Assembly: GCA_025345505.1 (NCBI GenBank)
Contig: JANVCC010000146.1
Location: forward strand, 4,319,163-4,383,162
Direction of reading: 5' to 3'
DNA from: Todiramphus chloris collaris
Lineage: Eukaryota > Chordata > Aves > Coraciiformes > Alcedinidae
Length of the DNA stretch: 64,000 nt
The notes under the pieces were generated by a model, which was given only the letters and a program-made list of their open reading frames with translations, had not been told where the DNA came from and searched no databases. This document shows, piece by piece, positions 14,701 to 27,805 of the stretch. Position 1 is the first letter of the stretch, and every line of letters starts with the position of its first letter. Position numbers and translations under genes: made by a program.

Positions 14701-17700
14701 CTCCAAATAAGTGATTTTTCATCAGAAAAATGACAGTTTGTCAGATTGAAGGTTACTGCAGAAATATATTGTCTTTGAATAATTACAGCTTTTCTGGGAA
14801 ATATTTCCCTAGTTCAAGATGGAGATCCCATTGAAAAACAACCAAAAAACCACTCAACCATCATAATCATGGCAGTAATAACAAACCCCCCAAAACAGGC
14901 TATCTCTAACTATACCCAGGCTTTGTTTTTTCCCAAGTTATCTGGCGTAAAGAAGAGGCCAAGCTTTGATCATGGCCGCAAAGTTGGATTTTCATGAAGG
15001 GTGTGCTAACGCCTCCCACCCGTCATGCCCAAACATCTCACATGTAAATGAATTTGTTAGGCATGGGCTCCAAACTGGCTAACACCCACTTCAACGGGTG
15101 CCGTCCAAGGCACGTCCCAAACTGCAGCACAAAGCTGGCAGAGGTGTGGAGTGCTCCCATCAGCCCCACTGCCCATTGGCCATCTGTGCCCGCAGGGGGA
15201 GATGGGAGGAAAGGAAGGAAGGCTCCCGCCCTGCTCCCAGAGGATGGGTTCGACCTCTTCCGCCAAGTGGAAAGAGCTAAGCCAGGCTCACAGCCTTCAA
15301 TTCATGAGTGTTCATCTATGAAATCAGACTCCCACCCCTCTCCGCTAAGAATCTGCTATTTCAACGAAGCACAAGATGTCAGGATTTTTGCCAACATGAG
15401 CACAGCTGTCAAAATCTCATCCTTGGAAAGAATCCCAGATAGACACATGTTTCACCCCAGCCAAAATGGTCAAACTTCGCAGAGAAACATTCAGAGAGGA
15501 AAAAGGTTCCATATTGGCACTGCTCTAGCTTGGGATTGCTCACAGCCAGACACCCGGGATGCGGTGTTTTAATAGCTGAACCATTAAAAGCACCAGGCAT
15601 CTTGCTATTGACAGCAATAAGAACAGATTCAGTGCCTTTGGCACAAGATTATCAAAAGCAGCATCACAGGAAAGGAAATAAGCTTGTTTGGATTTGGGAG
15701 ACAACAAATAAAGGGGAAAATATGCTTGCAATTTTCTGTTTCTGTAGTGTGTTTTGCTAACAGCACTTTTGCCTGGAATTTCCAATGGAAGTCTGAGAAG
15801 TCTTGGGTCTGTATTGTCCTTGAGCTCATGTTCTTTCAAGCCTACCTCTAAATCCATGCGTAAGAGACTTGGCTGGACTTGCCATTGATGCAGTGGGGAG
15901 GATACAGAAAACTTCCTCTCTGGATTATCCCAGGGACTAGAGACCACCACAGCTGTGCAGCCCTCCTGGGCACTGTCTAAAGCAAACTTGCATGGAGGAC
16001 AACAACAGGAGGCACTGAGGTTGTGGCCCTGATGAGAGCACAGGCCTCTCATGTTCTGCTTAAGGAGAAGGATCCCTAGCCTGGAGTTTTGCAGCTTCCC
16101 AAGCTGTCCAGCCTGAGCCAAGCAAGATTCCCAGCCTCCTGTGCAGGTGACAATCGACCTGTTTCTTCTGATCTGAGAGAAGAGGACAAATGATTTTGCT
16201 CAGGTCACATACAGGGGCATTGGCAAAACTCACAGAGGTCCAGTGACTCTTCAGTCCTTCATGCAAATGGGACCTGTATGTGTTGCCTTTCTTAGCACGG
16301 CCCAACTTGCGTGCAAGCAGCAGTCAGCTGGCAAGAGGTGAACTCCTACAGAGGAGCGGGTGGGGAGGGGAGGTGGCATCAGAAACAGCAATCATTATCC
16401 TCTTTACTGGAAAACATGTATCTGAATGGCCAAATTTACTAGCTGTTCCAGATCTTTATGAGATTTATGAGGCTAAAGAAAAGAATTTACTAGAAAGACA
16501 TAAAACTTCAGTGGTTTGAAATGGAAATGTTTGCAAGGGACTTCGGATCAGCTGGTTTCAATTGCAGCCCTGTCTGAAGCAGGGAGGGCTTCACTTCAGG
16601 GCTGAGGACCTCAAAGCTCTCCTGACCTGACTCTCCATAGACGGCTAGAGATTAAAGCTGACTAGAGAGCCAATGCTCCATCATTGGGAGGAGCTGTGGT
16701 ACCCCAGATAAAAGAAACACACAGATAATGGAGATGATGAGGAGCACATGGCAGAGATGTGCAAGTCTCCTTGTGCAAACTAGCCCGGTCCTGCAGGGCC
16801 AGTCCTGAGCTCGAGCTAATAATATCTGGTGAATCCAAACTGCTTCCTGATCCTGCACCGCTCGCCGGGGCACCCCTGGTTTTGCAGAAACAGTGTGTGT
16901 TTTTCTGCACAGAAAGCTAACCCTGAGCCAACTTTCTGCATTTACACCCTGCTGGGAGCAATCCAACCTGGTCTCCTTGCATGCAGAGCTCCAGGGAGCA
17001 CAGGGCAGAGACATCTGCACGGCTCTGTGTTTGAGCCCCAGTTCTCTTGGCACAGAACTGGTTCCTAGCAGAGGCACGTTAACATCTCTATACCCGGCTC
17101 CTCACTTTCCCTCTGTTCACAGGGAAACCCCTCCTGGTTCTGACAAGGCAGATTACCCCAGTCTCAGCCTCTGCCTTCAAAGGCAATCCCAAACTCCAAA
17201 CTTTGTGAATTCGACCCAGTGTAAAACAGAAACTGAATTGCCCTCCAAGCATAACAGGACAACAAAACACTTGGAAAATGTTGTTTTTCCCATATCAGAA
17301 GCCCAAAACCACATTACACACATCTCTTAATGAGGCTAATAAGCTTTAACTTAACAGCCTCTGAACTGAGCTCATCATCCACTTAGAGTAATATTCCCTT
17401 CAGTGCCTCGTAGGGCATGTTGGGATAGGTTGGCCAACATTTAACACCTTTGCACTTGCCAGCATTTGTTCCTGGCTCTGAAACAACAAAAAACATGATG
17501 AAGATTTCCAAAGGGTATCTGAGGGGGGTGGGGAGCTGATGCAGATGATGGTGATGAGCTTTCCTCTCCTCACCTTGCAGGATGCTTAATTACAGTGGGC
17601 TCTGGGGGGATTCACACCTAGCAGCTCACAACTGCTCTGGTGGCAGGTACAAGGTACGTGGGGTTCGTTCCATCTCTCTCCTCCCCCTGAATTACCAGAC

Positions 17701-20700
17701 AATATTTCCCTTCCTTCTTCCTCTTAGTTTAGCCTACATTCCACAGACCAGGCATATAGCTGCCTGGCTCACCTAGCTGGCAGATACTCACTGGAAACAG
17801 CCAGCAACAGGGAGTTCCCAGTTCATAATCCTTTTCACTGAGACTGCCTTTAATCCTGTGTAATTGAAAATACCAAACGCTGCATTCTAAATACACAGGA
17901 AACTTCTTTTATGTAAAGCCCTAGAGACCACAACCAGAGTACTGCTGTGGATGGAGGATTTCCCACAGGAGATCAGCTCACCTGCCCAAGCTCCTGCCTC
18001 CCTGCTGGCTGAGGCTTGGCCGTGCCACACCATGAAATACACTTGTCAATATTCAGCATTGCTGTCTGAGGAGACAGAGTTTTACATAATTCTGCTCAGG
18101 CATCATTTATGGCTTGAAATGTGATTTTTGGCTCGCTTTCTCTATCTTGCAAATTACTTACAGTGCTTACTCATGTACCGACGTTCAGAAAATCATCTTG
18201 ATCTGTTTCAGACATCCAACCTCTCAGGTTGTCCTGATAGCTTCTTGCAGGAGAGAAGTCTACAAATTCACCTTGCTCTGTATAAAGACATATTTATGCC
18301 TCAGAATTAATATCAGCATTATCTTTGCAAGATCTCTTATCAGACAAGTGTGATTATGAGCCTTTTCTGGCCCTGAAGCCTGTTTACTCAGGGAGTTTTA
18401 CTTAGTAATTAGGTTCTGAAACACAGAAACAAACTTCACAGTCTACTCATAGCAGAAGTTGGGAGCATCTCACAGGTTCAGTGAGTGATTTGATCAAGGT
18501 TCCTACAGAACTGCCCAGACATACTGCCTCTAAATTTGTAAGGGCAGGTTTTGGCAAAGAAATGCAAATTCGGATGCAAATTTGGTATTCAGATTGGAAT
18601 ACACTGAATTATGTTTTCTTCAGCAGCAGCATCAATGTAAACTATTGTCTGAAAGGAAGGACAATCCTTGCTCTTATCTACTAGCTTATTGCATGACACG
18701 ATGTGGTTCACTCCCAAGCACTTCAGTTCAACACACATTGAGCTGTAGCTGTGGTCCTGCTGTAATTTCTCCAAGAAAGCAAATGACTGAGGCGTGTTTG
18801 CCAAGCCTGGATCTTTCAAGATTCTCTTTCCCCAGGACTCTCATTCCTTTCCTCCCTGCCTGTGATTTCAAAAAGAAAGTTAACTGTTACTGACATAGTA
18901 TTAAAATTAGCTAAATCTGCAATGCAGCAAATGCAGTAACTGCTTTTCATTGCACAAAGCCCCAAATCAATCAAGGCCCATTGTCCTCAGTGCGTAACAG
19001 GGCAACCGATGGTCCAAGCAACTTCATTTCTCCAGTAATACGGACACAGGCTTTATTTTTTTTTTCCCCATATTTGACTATACTCAAGTATCTTTGATAA
19101 ATACTTTACATGCATGTATTTCAGCCAGAAAAGTCTCCACACTGATCACTGACCGATCCGTGTCCTGTGTTGCACGACTGCTCCCGGAGCTTACACGGAG
19201 CTGTTTCTGCCCCGGCTTGCAGGAGCTACAGCCTGTACTTGAAAGGAGGGTTTCAGCAGTGCACAGGCACTGCTTTCAGTAGTATTGCTGATTAATTTAT
19301 CTTCTTTTCCAAGAATTTCCATAAAAAGAAAACTAATGGTGATCTGAATAAACTGGCTAAGGAATAAATGTGACTACAGAAGTTTCTGTCCTTAATCTCG
19401 TTCATATTTTCCACTGAAAGCACTTGCACTATTTTCGCTCGCATTCCTCGCAGGGTAAAGTACTGTCCAGCCTAACAAAAAAGAGCTCCATGTGAATTTC
19501 TGGGGTTTACTCAAATATCTTTTTATTTACATTGTTTCCACATTTAAAAATTCAAGAGCTATTCCCTGATAAAGTATTCATGCATATTTATGTTTACCTG
19601 ACAGTAAACTACTGAGAACTTCTCTACCTGTCAGACACTGTGTTCATGAACAGAGACACATTCAGTTACATCAAACATCTTGGAGTTTAGATTTTTAAAA
19701 ATTAAATGTGCTCTTATAGCCCAATTTAGCCTTTTTAACTGTTCTGTATTTACTTGTCTATTTTTCAGACCATTAACTAAATGCCCATACATTAACCAAT
19801 TAGTTAATGAGCAAGGTTATTTGGAAGGAAATGCGAGAATCCTGAGAAACCAGGAACATTGAAACAACAAATCAAATCAACTGACTTCAACCCCCTCTTT
19901 TAGCATTTGTTAATACACAGGGTTGTAAACACATTCTCCAGTATTATTCTTCCTCCCTTTTTTCTCCAGCTCTAACGGATTTGTAGCTCAGGTCACTGTA
20001 ATATACTGCACTCTTAACAGGTTTCACCTGAAATTTCCAGTAAGGCACGCAGCTCTTTGGCTTTCTACAGGTATCAACTACTAAGTCTTTCAGGCCTCTC
20101 TTTAAATCTCAGCCTTTAATACTGCTGGGTATCACAGCACAGATATAGATTTACTACTAAAGCTCTCTTTAACCCACCAGAAATAAAACATGATGAGATG
20201 GCATTGCCACTCTGGGGAAGAGGCTGCTGGTACAAAGAGGATGTACTTGGCCTTGAAATTAATTGTTGGTATTTTCTGAATTTTTCAAGATCATGAGGAC
20301 ACACGTAAGAGAGGAAAAAAATACAAGGAGAAGAGTAAGAGGCACTGTTTGTAAATGGAAACAGGAACCTTCGCTAGATGTCATTCAGGGGATATCTGTT
20401 TTCACTGGTCAAGTAGAGTTTTTCTAATCTGACTTCGAAATCATTGTTTGGCCCTTAAAATACCTTGGCTGTATGAGACAAGATATGAGTCTTTAGGAGG
20501 CTGGCAGAGTGAAGAGAGGAAGAGAAGGAGGGAGACAGAAAGTCAACAGATCAATAAAAGCACTTTAGGATAATGGCTCTACCTCGAGCAGACCAGGTCT
20601 GGATTCCAGGCCAGCCCCAGCACTGCCAGGAAATGTGCATTTTCATGAATGAAACATTAAATCCACAGCATCGTGGCAGAATGTGAGGTTCTGGTTCTGT

Positions 20701-21429
20701 CCCCATCCTGTTCCAAGGGTGCAGTTCCCTTCCTGCTCATCCCTGATCATATCCAATGTCCCAACGACAGTCAGCAGGACCACAGTCCGGGAGCCTGGGC
20801 AAACCAAAGATGGGGGTTTGAAGCTTTTTAGGAAGACAGAGTAAAAGACAGGGGCACAGAGGTGTATGCTCATTGGTTTCTCCTAAGCCCCTTTTTTTTC
20901 ATGCTGGGCAGTCATACGAAAAACAACAAAGTGCTTGAGTCAAGTCAGAGTTGATCTTCCAGGAGTCAGAGCAAATATATTGCATCTGGGCACCATCTCC
21001 AAGAGGCTTCCCAACTCGATGAAATTTTATTACAGTAAGGGCCCCATCTACTGCCAAAAATTTGCAGTGAAACAAACCACATATTTAAATTTCATTAGAA
21101 CACTTCCATTAAATAACTCCCAACCACTCCATTCCACTTTCCATCTCTCACCCTCACCCCCAGACCTGAGAGAGCATCCATGAGCAAGTGTCATCTCCAA
21201 CAAGCACACCCACAATGCACAGGTCAGAAAAGGCCTCTCTACTTTTTTTGTTGCCTCAGAGTGTCCACATATCATGGTGACCCACAAAAAACCCCAGACT
21301 GTCCCTCCTCCTGCATTCCAGACATATTAGATGAAGACCTAGTAAGTGGCTAACAAGAAGGAGCTTTCCTGACCCATGCTTCATAGACAGACAGTCAGCC
21401 AAGGCTGCTCATGGACCAGGAAACATAGG
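8718..21429. other. Unique non-coding DNA, no gene recognised
   Basis: Only short open frames are present. The longest, on minus at 15,540-16,121 and on plus at 15,048-15,572, have no recognisable domain and no convincing splice context. A pure A run lies at 10,932-10,948. A block near 14,640-14,800 is rich in ATAATT-type words and may be a non-coding element. No interspersed repeat was recognised by eye. Confidence 0.6.
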
Positions 21430-21713
21430 TCATAGAATCATAGTATCATTTCAGTTGGAAAAGACCTTTAAGATCATCAAGTCCAACTGTTAACCTAACA
21501 CTGTCAATCCCACCACGAAACCATGTCCCTCAGCACCTCATCTCATGGCTTTTAATTGTCTCCAGGGATGGGAACTCCACCAACTCCCTGGGCAGCGTGT
21601 TCCAGGGCTTAACAACCCATTCAGTGAAGTTTTTCCTGATGTCCAAACTAGACCTCCCCTGATGCAACTCAGGGCCATTTCCTCTTGTCCTATCCCTTCT
21701 TACCTAGGAGAAG
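21430..21713 (-). mobile_element. CR1 LINE, 5'-truncated 3' end
   Basis: Read on the minus strand, this is the last roughly 280 bp of a CR1 retrotransposon. It covers the C-terminal end of ORF2 (SLDIRKNF, then a PWNTLPRELVEFPSLE-like stretch), a short 3' UTR with the typical GTTGGACTTGATGATCTTAAAG-type segment, and a tail of imperfect ATGATTCTATGA units at 21,430-21,450. Severe 5' truncation is normal for CR1, which uses target-primed reverse transcription. Its tail and 3' UTR differ from those of the long CR1 ending at 54,580, so the two probably belong to different subfamilies. It is inactive. Confidence 0.95.
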
Positions 21714-24304
21714 TCATGCAAAGATGTTTACTGTCTTACTGCACACATACAATCTGCAGTTAAAAGGGCTAGAGCCTGTTTCCATATGGAAACCTAAAGC
21801 TTTAGGTTGCCCAGGAGTATTTAAGAACATATTTGAAATCCCTGTCTTCTGACTGTGGCATAAAATCCACTGTTGGAAGCAGAAGAACTAGGATTTGGGC
21901 AGAAAGAATAACTAACTCAAATGAAACAGAATATTTACACTAAAATAAGTTGGTTAACTATGGGGTGCTGGTCACTCTCAAGGTTTAACTTACACAGTTG
22001 AAGTTACTCATGGCCTGGAGGTTTATTTTAGAAACCATCAATAATTTTCAAGGGAACTTCCCCCCCCCCACCCGTTAGCACAACAAAATTAGTCATCTGT
22101 ATAGTTAGACCCTATAGCCTGATATGTAAAAGCTCTGCTAGGCACCAGCACTTGTGTACAAAGGACCTTAATTCACTGCAAGGTGCAAGAGCCTGGCAGG
22201 AGATGAGTAAGAAATTCCTACTCCAGAACTGCCCGTGCAGCCACCCACGCACCAACCTCCCCAAAAGAAAGCAGCAGCTCTGCTGCTCAAGACCGGGAAG
22301 TGCAACAAAATGAGGATAAACTGTTATAAGACAAACATCAGAGATTGTTTCTCTTTAATTACCCTCTCTCAGTATCTTTGGCTCATCAGCTGGAACTCCC
22401 TGTTGTTTTTTTAAAGTAAACAAAACAGTGAGGCTTTAATACTGACCCACCTCACTTCTTTGGCCTAATTGCTAAAAGTGGACATAAATTGTGCATTTTG
22501 TGACATTCTGAATAGCCTCATTTATTCTGGACAGCACACATCTGGTTTTGTGTGTGCACACACAGGCACGTGCACGCCTACACAAACACAACCCGCGCTG
22601 CCTGCTGCAGGGACGGCCGGGGACGGGGACAGCCAGTGTACAATTTCAGCCCCATATTGAGTTTTGGCTGGTGTCGAGGTCCCTGAGGCTGAAGAGAAAC
22701 AAAGCTCTCAGAAGGGAAATGGCACGTAAACATGGCTCTTACATTCACCTGCATGGAAAATGTTCCCTTCAGATGAGGCCAGTGAATGAATCATGCGAGA
22801 AAGGGCCTGCTAGCGTGCAGGTTGGGAGCAAGCCTCCTTGCAATGAAGTGGAAAGAAATGTTGCAAAATCCATCCATACTTTCTCCTCTCGGAGCAAACG
22901 GAGCCACTTTCCTACCAGCCTGAGCAGCCAGAAAGAGGAGAGCCCAGCCAGCCAGGGGAGTGCAGGCAGCTGAACCTCACAATGCCATTTCGGATGTGAA
23001 AGAAATCTCGCTTCACACACACCATGTGAACCTGACAGAAGACTAAATGAAGGAAAGATCTAGCCAGCCAACCTAGCTTCTTTTCTTCCTTTGATAAACT
23101 GAGTAACATGTCAGTGATACTTTCATCGCAGTTACTGCAACTACTTTAGATGTAACATTCAATAAGTAGGCTGCTTAATTCTAATCAGTGATTTATCTCA
23201 ACGCGTAGGTCCCTACGTGTTGCTCACTTAACACCTATGCTATTTTTTTTAAGTCAAACTCCACTATTTTTCATCAACGCATTGATGACAGACACAGAAG
23301 AGGGGGAGAAATTCCTCTCCCTGTGTAACACACAGATTTCTGATGAAGGCCAAGATGGTGTGAGCTCGTCTGAGGCGATGGCCTTGGCTCTCTGGCTGCA
23401 CAAGCAGCCAAAGTCCCTCCTTCTGTCAGTGGTGCGTGCCCAGGGGAACTGGGAGCCTCCTCCTCACCTCCACCCTCACCTGCTCTACTGTGCTCCCATG
23501 GAAGGTGGCACAAAGGGCTGGGAAAACAAGAAGGGCTCTCTAGGCAAGTGCAAAAATTCATCTTGCTCATCAGAGAGGATGTTCAGATGCACAAATTCAC
23601 ACGTGACCATCCATCAACACAAAAAGGAGAATTTCTCAGGAGCTCCGATAGCACAAAACATTCAGGGAGTTTTCAGGGTTTTGTCTTTGGTTTTAGAGAG
23701 GATTCTTTTCTTCATTCCTGGTGGGAAAGCTTATACCTTTAATTCTATAACTATAAACTAAATAATACATCAGGTTTTTTCTGTCAGGCATGGCAATGGT
23801 ACCGAATGTATGCAAAGTTTCCACTAAAGGTTTTTGTAACTTAATTTTCCTCTAGAGATTAGAGGAAGCCAGATATTCTGTTTCTTGCTGGAACTTGGCT
23901 GGTAGCCATGCTGTGCTCCCTTTCCCTGTCATCCATCCCTGGCCCACTCAGCCCCCAGCACTGTTAATCAGATGGCTGTATCTTCCCTATATTTCTCCTG
24001 TCAAGCTATTAAGAGGATACAGAAGAGAGAAAGAAGAGAATCAGCTGAGATATAAACCAGCCCAGCTCCCAGGGTGCCTCTCCCCCTTCTCAAGGTTGAG
24101 CTTGCTGCATTACTGCACACACTCCTGTCAAAGCCAAGAAGTTCGCCTTCCTGCGCCCAGAGTAAATGGCTGAAGTTCATTTCCCAAACAAAGAGGGGCA
24201 GGCAGAAATTCTTCTCCATAGAGCTGTCACGGACCTGTAAAAATGGGAAACTGCAGCGTGGAGAGGGAGCAAACTCACTGAGCCTGGGCTACACACTCGG
24301 GCCA

Positions 24305-24375
24305 TGTTTGGCCACGCCATGCCCCTGTCCGCGCGGGGCAAAGCGCGGCGCTGCCGGGGAGCTTCGTGCGGGTTG
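24305..24375. other. Small CpG cluster
   Basis: A short run with many CpG dinucleotides (GTCCGCGCGGGGC, AAGCGCGGCGC) lies in otherwise CpG-poor DNA. It is only about 70 bp, too short for a typical CpG island. It may be an isolated unmethylated patch, the edge of a promoter or chance. No open frame here is recognisable. Confidence 0.3.
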
Positions 24376-27300
24376 AGAGCAGAGGGCTATCACAGCTCCG
24401 TGACCTTTGGCAGCTTCCTTCAGCAGGAAATTCCCAGCACGTGCTCAGCAGTGAGTGGAGGTGTTTGGAGAAAAAGCTTTGTGAGGTTCCCTGAGAACCC
24501 TCAGATCCAAGTCAGACTTAGGGCTGAAAACACGGATTTTATCACATCCCTCCCTCCTCCTGTGCCTTTGGAGCGCAACAGAAACGCTCAGCCCAGCACA
24601 CCCAGCATCTCCGGAGAGTTTTGCCTCCTGTGGAAATGTTCCTAGGGGAGCCCTTCTTCACTAGGAGACAGAACAAACTCCCACCTCTGAGTATCTTAAC
24701 ACTTTGAACAGAGATGGATCCCAGAATTTTTGTCTGAGTCCATCTCCCATACTTGTAGATATCAATAAATGAGGAAAAAAAAAAAACTAGCTAACATAGT
24801 TCTAACACATCAGAAACAAGAACTGTTGCACAATTTTGGCCAAAACGTTCTCTTTGTAACCAACCAGGTAGCAAACTAATCAGGAACACCATAAAACAAC
24901 TTCAATTTTCTAGTCATTTGAGAGTTTCTGTCAGCATCAGAGACCAGGCCCTGCACTCCAGCAGTACACTGCGCAAAGGCTGATTTTATTTCAGGCAAGT
25001 CCACTTTGCTGTCCACTCCTCCCATTTTAAGGAGTACTTAGAGATGTTTTTAAAAGCTGTGACCTCTTGAGCACCTCAGCTGTTTTGGAAAATGGAATTC
25101 AGGTATAAAAAAGAGACTTAATTGGGTAATTCCTAAGTTCCTTTGAAAAAAAATAAAAAACATGCATGTACTAAATAAATATCTGTGGATAAGCATGATG
25201 GCATGATGGGTCACTGGACAGATTTTTTCCAAATCCACATTAAACAGGGAGAGGAGAGGAAAATCAAATTAATTTACCAATACCCAAGTTCCTTATTCAA
25301 GCCAAACATTTACTCACTTCAGAAAGACTCTCAGACTAAGGAAGGAGCTGACGACTTCTGAACGCACCTTAATGAAGTGCTTGGTCTTGCTGTCCCATCT
25401 CTGGGTAAGTTTGAGTGGATTTCTTGGGTTTAGACACGCTAATAAAACACCAGTCCCTTCTCTTTGGGATTTTTGTGTGTGCATGTACCTACAAATGGAA
25501 AACAAAACACATCTCTAAGGAACACTGCTAGAGAATGTTTAACACATACGCAGCTTGTGACTAAGATTTTTTTTTTTTTTCTGTGATTCTGTGAAATGTT
25601 TGATTGCAAAAAGCCCCTGTGAAAGGAGATGAGGAAGAAGACAGGAACATGGGTGCATGCCTGAAGCAGAGAGCACACCTCCACACCAAGAGTGCCAACA
25701 GGAAGGTGCAACAGAGCTCTTATCACACCCCGCTCTATTCCACAGGGACACAAAAACGCCTGCTGGAGCATCCTCCCCAGCCACGCTGCCCTTGCTGCAA
25801 CCTTTCGTCTTTCACTCGCCTTTCCTTCCTTTATCTCTGCTCTATAGCCATTATCTCCATCAGCATAACTCCTTAAGATACACCTAGGCATCATTTCGCC
25901 AATGAATGCATTTCACACAACATTAGTCATATTGTACTGTGGATAATTTTTATGATACTGCTGTGCCTCTCCTTGGTACATTGTCACCGTTCAATTTGTA
26001 CATATTCTGCTGCTGACGTCGTGTCACTCGGCTGTAGCCAGAGTGAGGGTGGTGGTTCTGTATTATGGCAATGCATTTTCCCTTGAAAAGAAAACAGGAA
26101 AAAGAAAAACACAAACAAAGCAAACAAAATGGACAAAGACTTTCTTGAGAGTAAGCTTGTTTGCTTTCTAGGATTAGTTAACTGTAGATAGGCCTGTCTG
26201 TGGGATCAGTAAAGAGCCAGATCCCAATTTTGCCCAGCAGAAAAGGATTTAGATTCAGGGTTACATCTCAGGCCCATTACATAAATAAGTATACGCTGCA
26301 AATTTGTGTTTTGCAAAGTTCAGAGTAAGGGTTTCATATTTTCAGTAGTTGTTGCAGACCCTTTCTAGCTACTCATCTTCATCAGATGAGCTAATACCAG
26401 CTATCTGCTTCCCTTCCAAATGGTGATACCCATTTCATGGTTAGAGTTTAATGCTATAGATCAATTTTCAGCCCCAGGCATCAGTTTTACGTTTAGACAC
26501 TCAGAGCAGCACTGCTAAAGCCTGTCAACAGTTTGAGGTATTCACCAGCCAATATCAGTATCTACACAAAGAACCAGCCACACCACACTATTCTCAGTGA
26601 TCGAGTTTCCCATATGGAAATGTTTTGCAAAAATAAGCGATTACTTGGAAAGACACTGGGCTAGCCCTGCTGAGTATCTGCTTTTCTTCTTCTTAGTTCT
26701 ACAGCATGGAACATTACTGTTGGTATTTTGGACAGTGACCATAAGGTCATAAGACTGAGTGATTGAGACTCCCTCAGCTCTTTGTTTACTTCTGGAAGAC
26801 AAAACAATTGATAATTTCATCTAATAAACAAGAATTTTGTTTAAGTCTTTAAAAATACTGATTTAATTTTAAAGGAGCTAAGTTTGTCCTGCATATTTGA
26901 ACACTGCCTGACAGAATACATTCCCCTGAGTAATGACATCTCACTCTTGTTTCCAGCCAATCATAGTGGTAAACATTTTTTTTTTCCCCCTATTGATCTT
27001 AATCTAAGACTTATAAAAATATTTCTTGCCCTACACATTTACTCCTCCAAGTTAAGTACGTTAAGCAGACATGTCTGTCTTGTTATACTGTGCCATAAGT
27101 AGAGTTATTTGGCTCTGAAGAGAAAATAGTCTGAGTTGCTAAATCTCCTGGGCTGAGATCCCTGAATGCTTTTTGGTACCTTGAAGGCCTTGGGTGTTCG
27201 CCTCTCTGAGGTGTTATGAAATAGTCATGTTCTTGTGGGTTGAGAGAATGCCAGTGCAAGGAGTGCCCTTTGTTCTCTTGCAGGTTCCTGATCTGAAAGA

Positions 27301-27777
27301 GTAATTCAGCACTCTAAGTCTCCACCATTTCATTTAAGGAAAAGAAGTTTTTCAGTCTTCTCTGAGGACCTTGGCATACTTAATACATTTTGCATGCCCT
27401 ACTCCTGTAATAAAGGAAGGTACAAGGAGAAACCACGATGGAACAATCTTCTACTTTTATTCCTTCTCAGATCTTCTAAACACATTCATTCACAAAAACT
27501 GCCCCAAGAGGAGGAGAAACATGGTCATCTTCTAAGTCTTCCCCAAATCTCTCACATCAACTATCAAATAGATATTCAGAAAGGGATTTAAAAGAGATTA
27601 AGCTCTGTAGCTGCAACACCCGTAGCAACAGCCTGCATAAGGCTCACCTCATCGCTATGACACCCCCAACTTGAGTCCTTTCTACTGGGGCTACACTCAC
27701 CTCAGTCAGATTTGCCTAGATGCATTTATGTATTTGTTCAGACATGGATTTTGCAAAATACTCTACCTGTTTGATCT

Positions 27778-27805
27778 ATTTAATGAACTGCACAGTTCAT
27801 TAAAT
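27778..27805. repeat. Exact 13-bp inverted repeat
   Basis: ATTTAATGAACTG (27,778-27,790) and CAGTTCATTAAAT (27,793-27,805) are perfect reverse complements separated by CA. Each arm ends in a homeodomain-like TTAAT core. The 28-bp unit could be a dimeric factor-binding site or a hairpin. Pairing stops sharply outside the arms. Confidence 0.7.

Noticed and set aside
15540-16121. 193-codon minus-strand open frame
   Set aside because: It shows no domain, no homology I recognise and no codon-like pattern.
23187-23230. Imperfect palindrome around ACGCGTAGGTCCCTACGTGT
   Set aside because: The arms carry two mismatches, so it is not clearly beyond chance.
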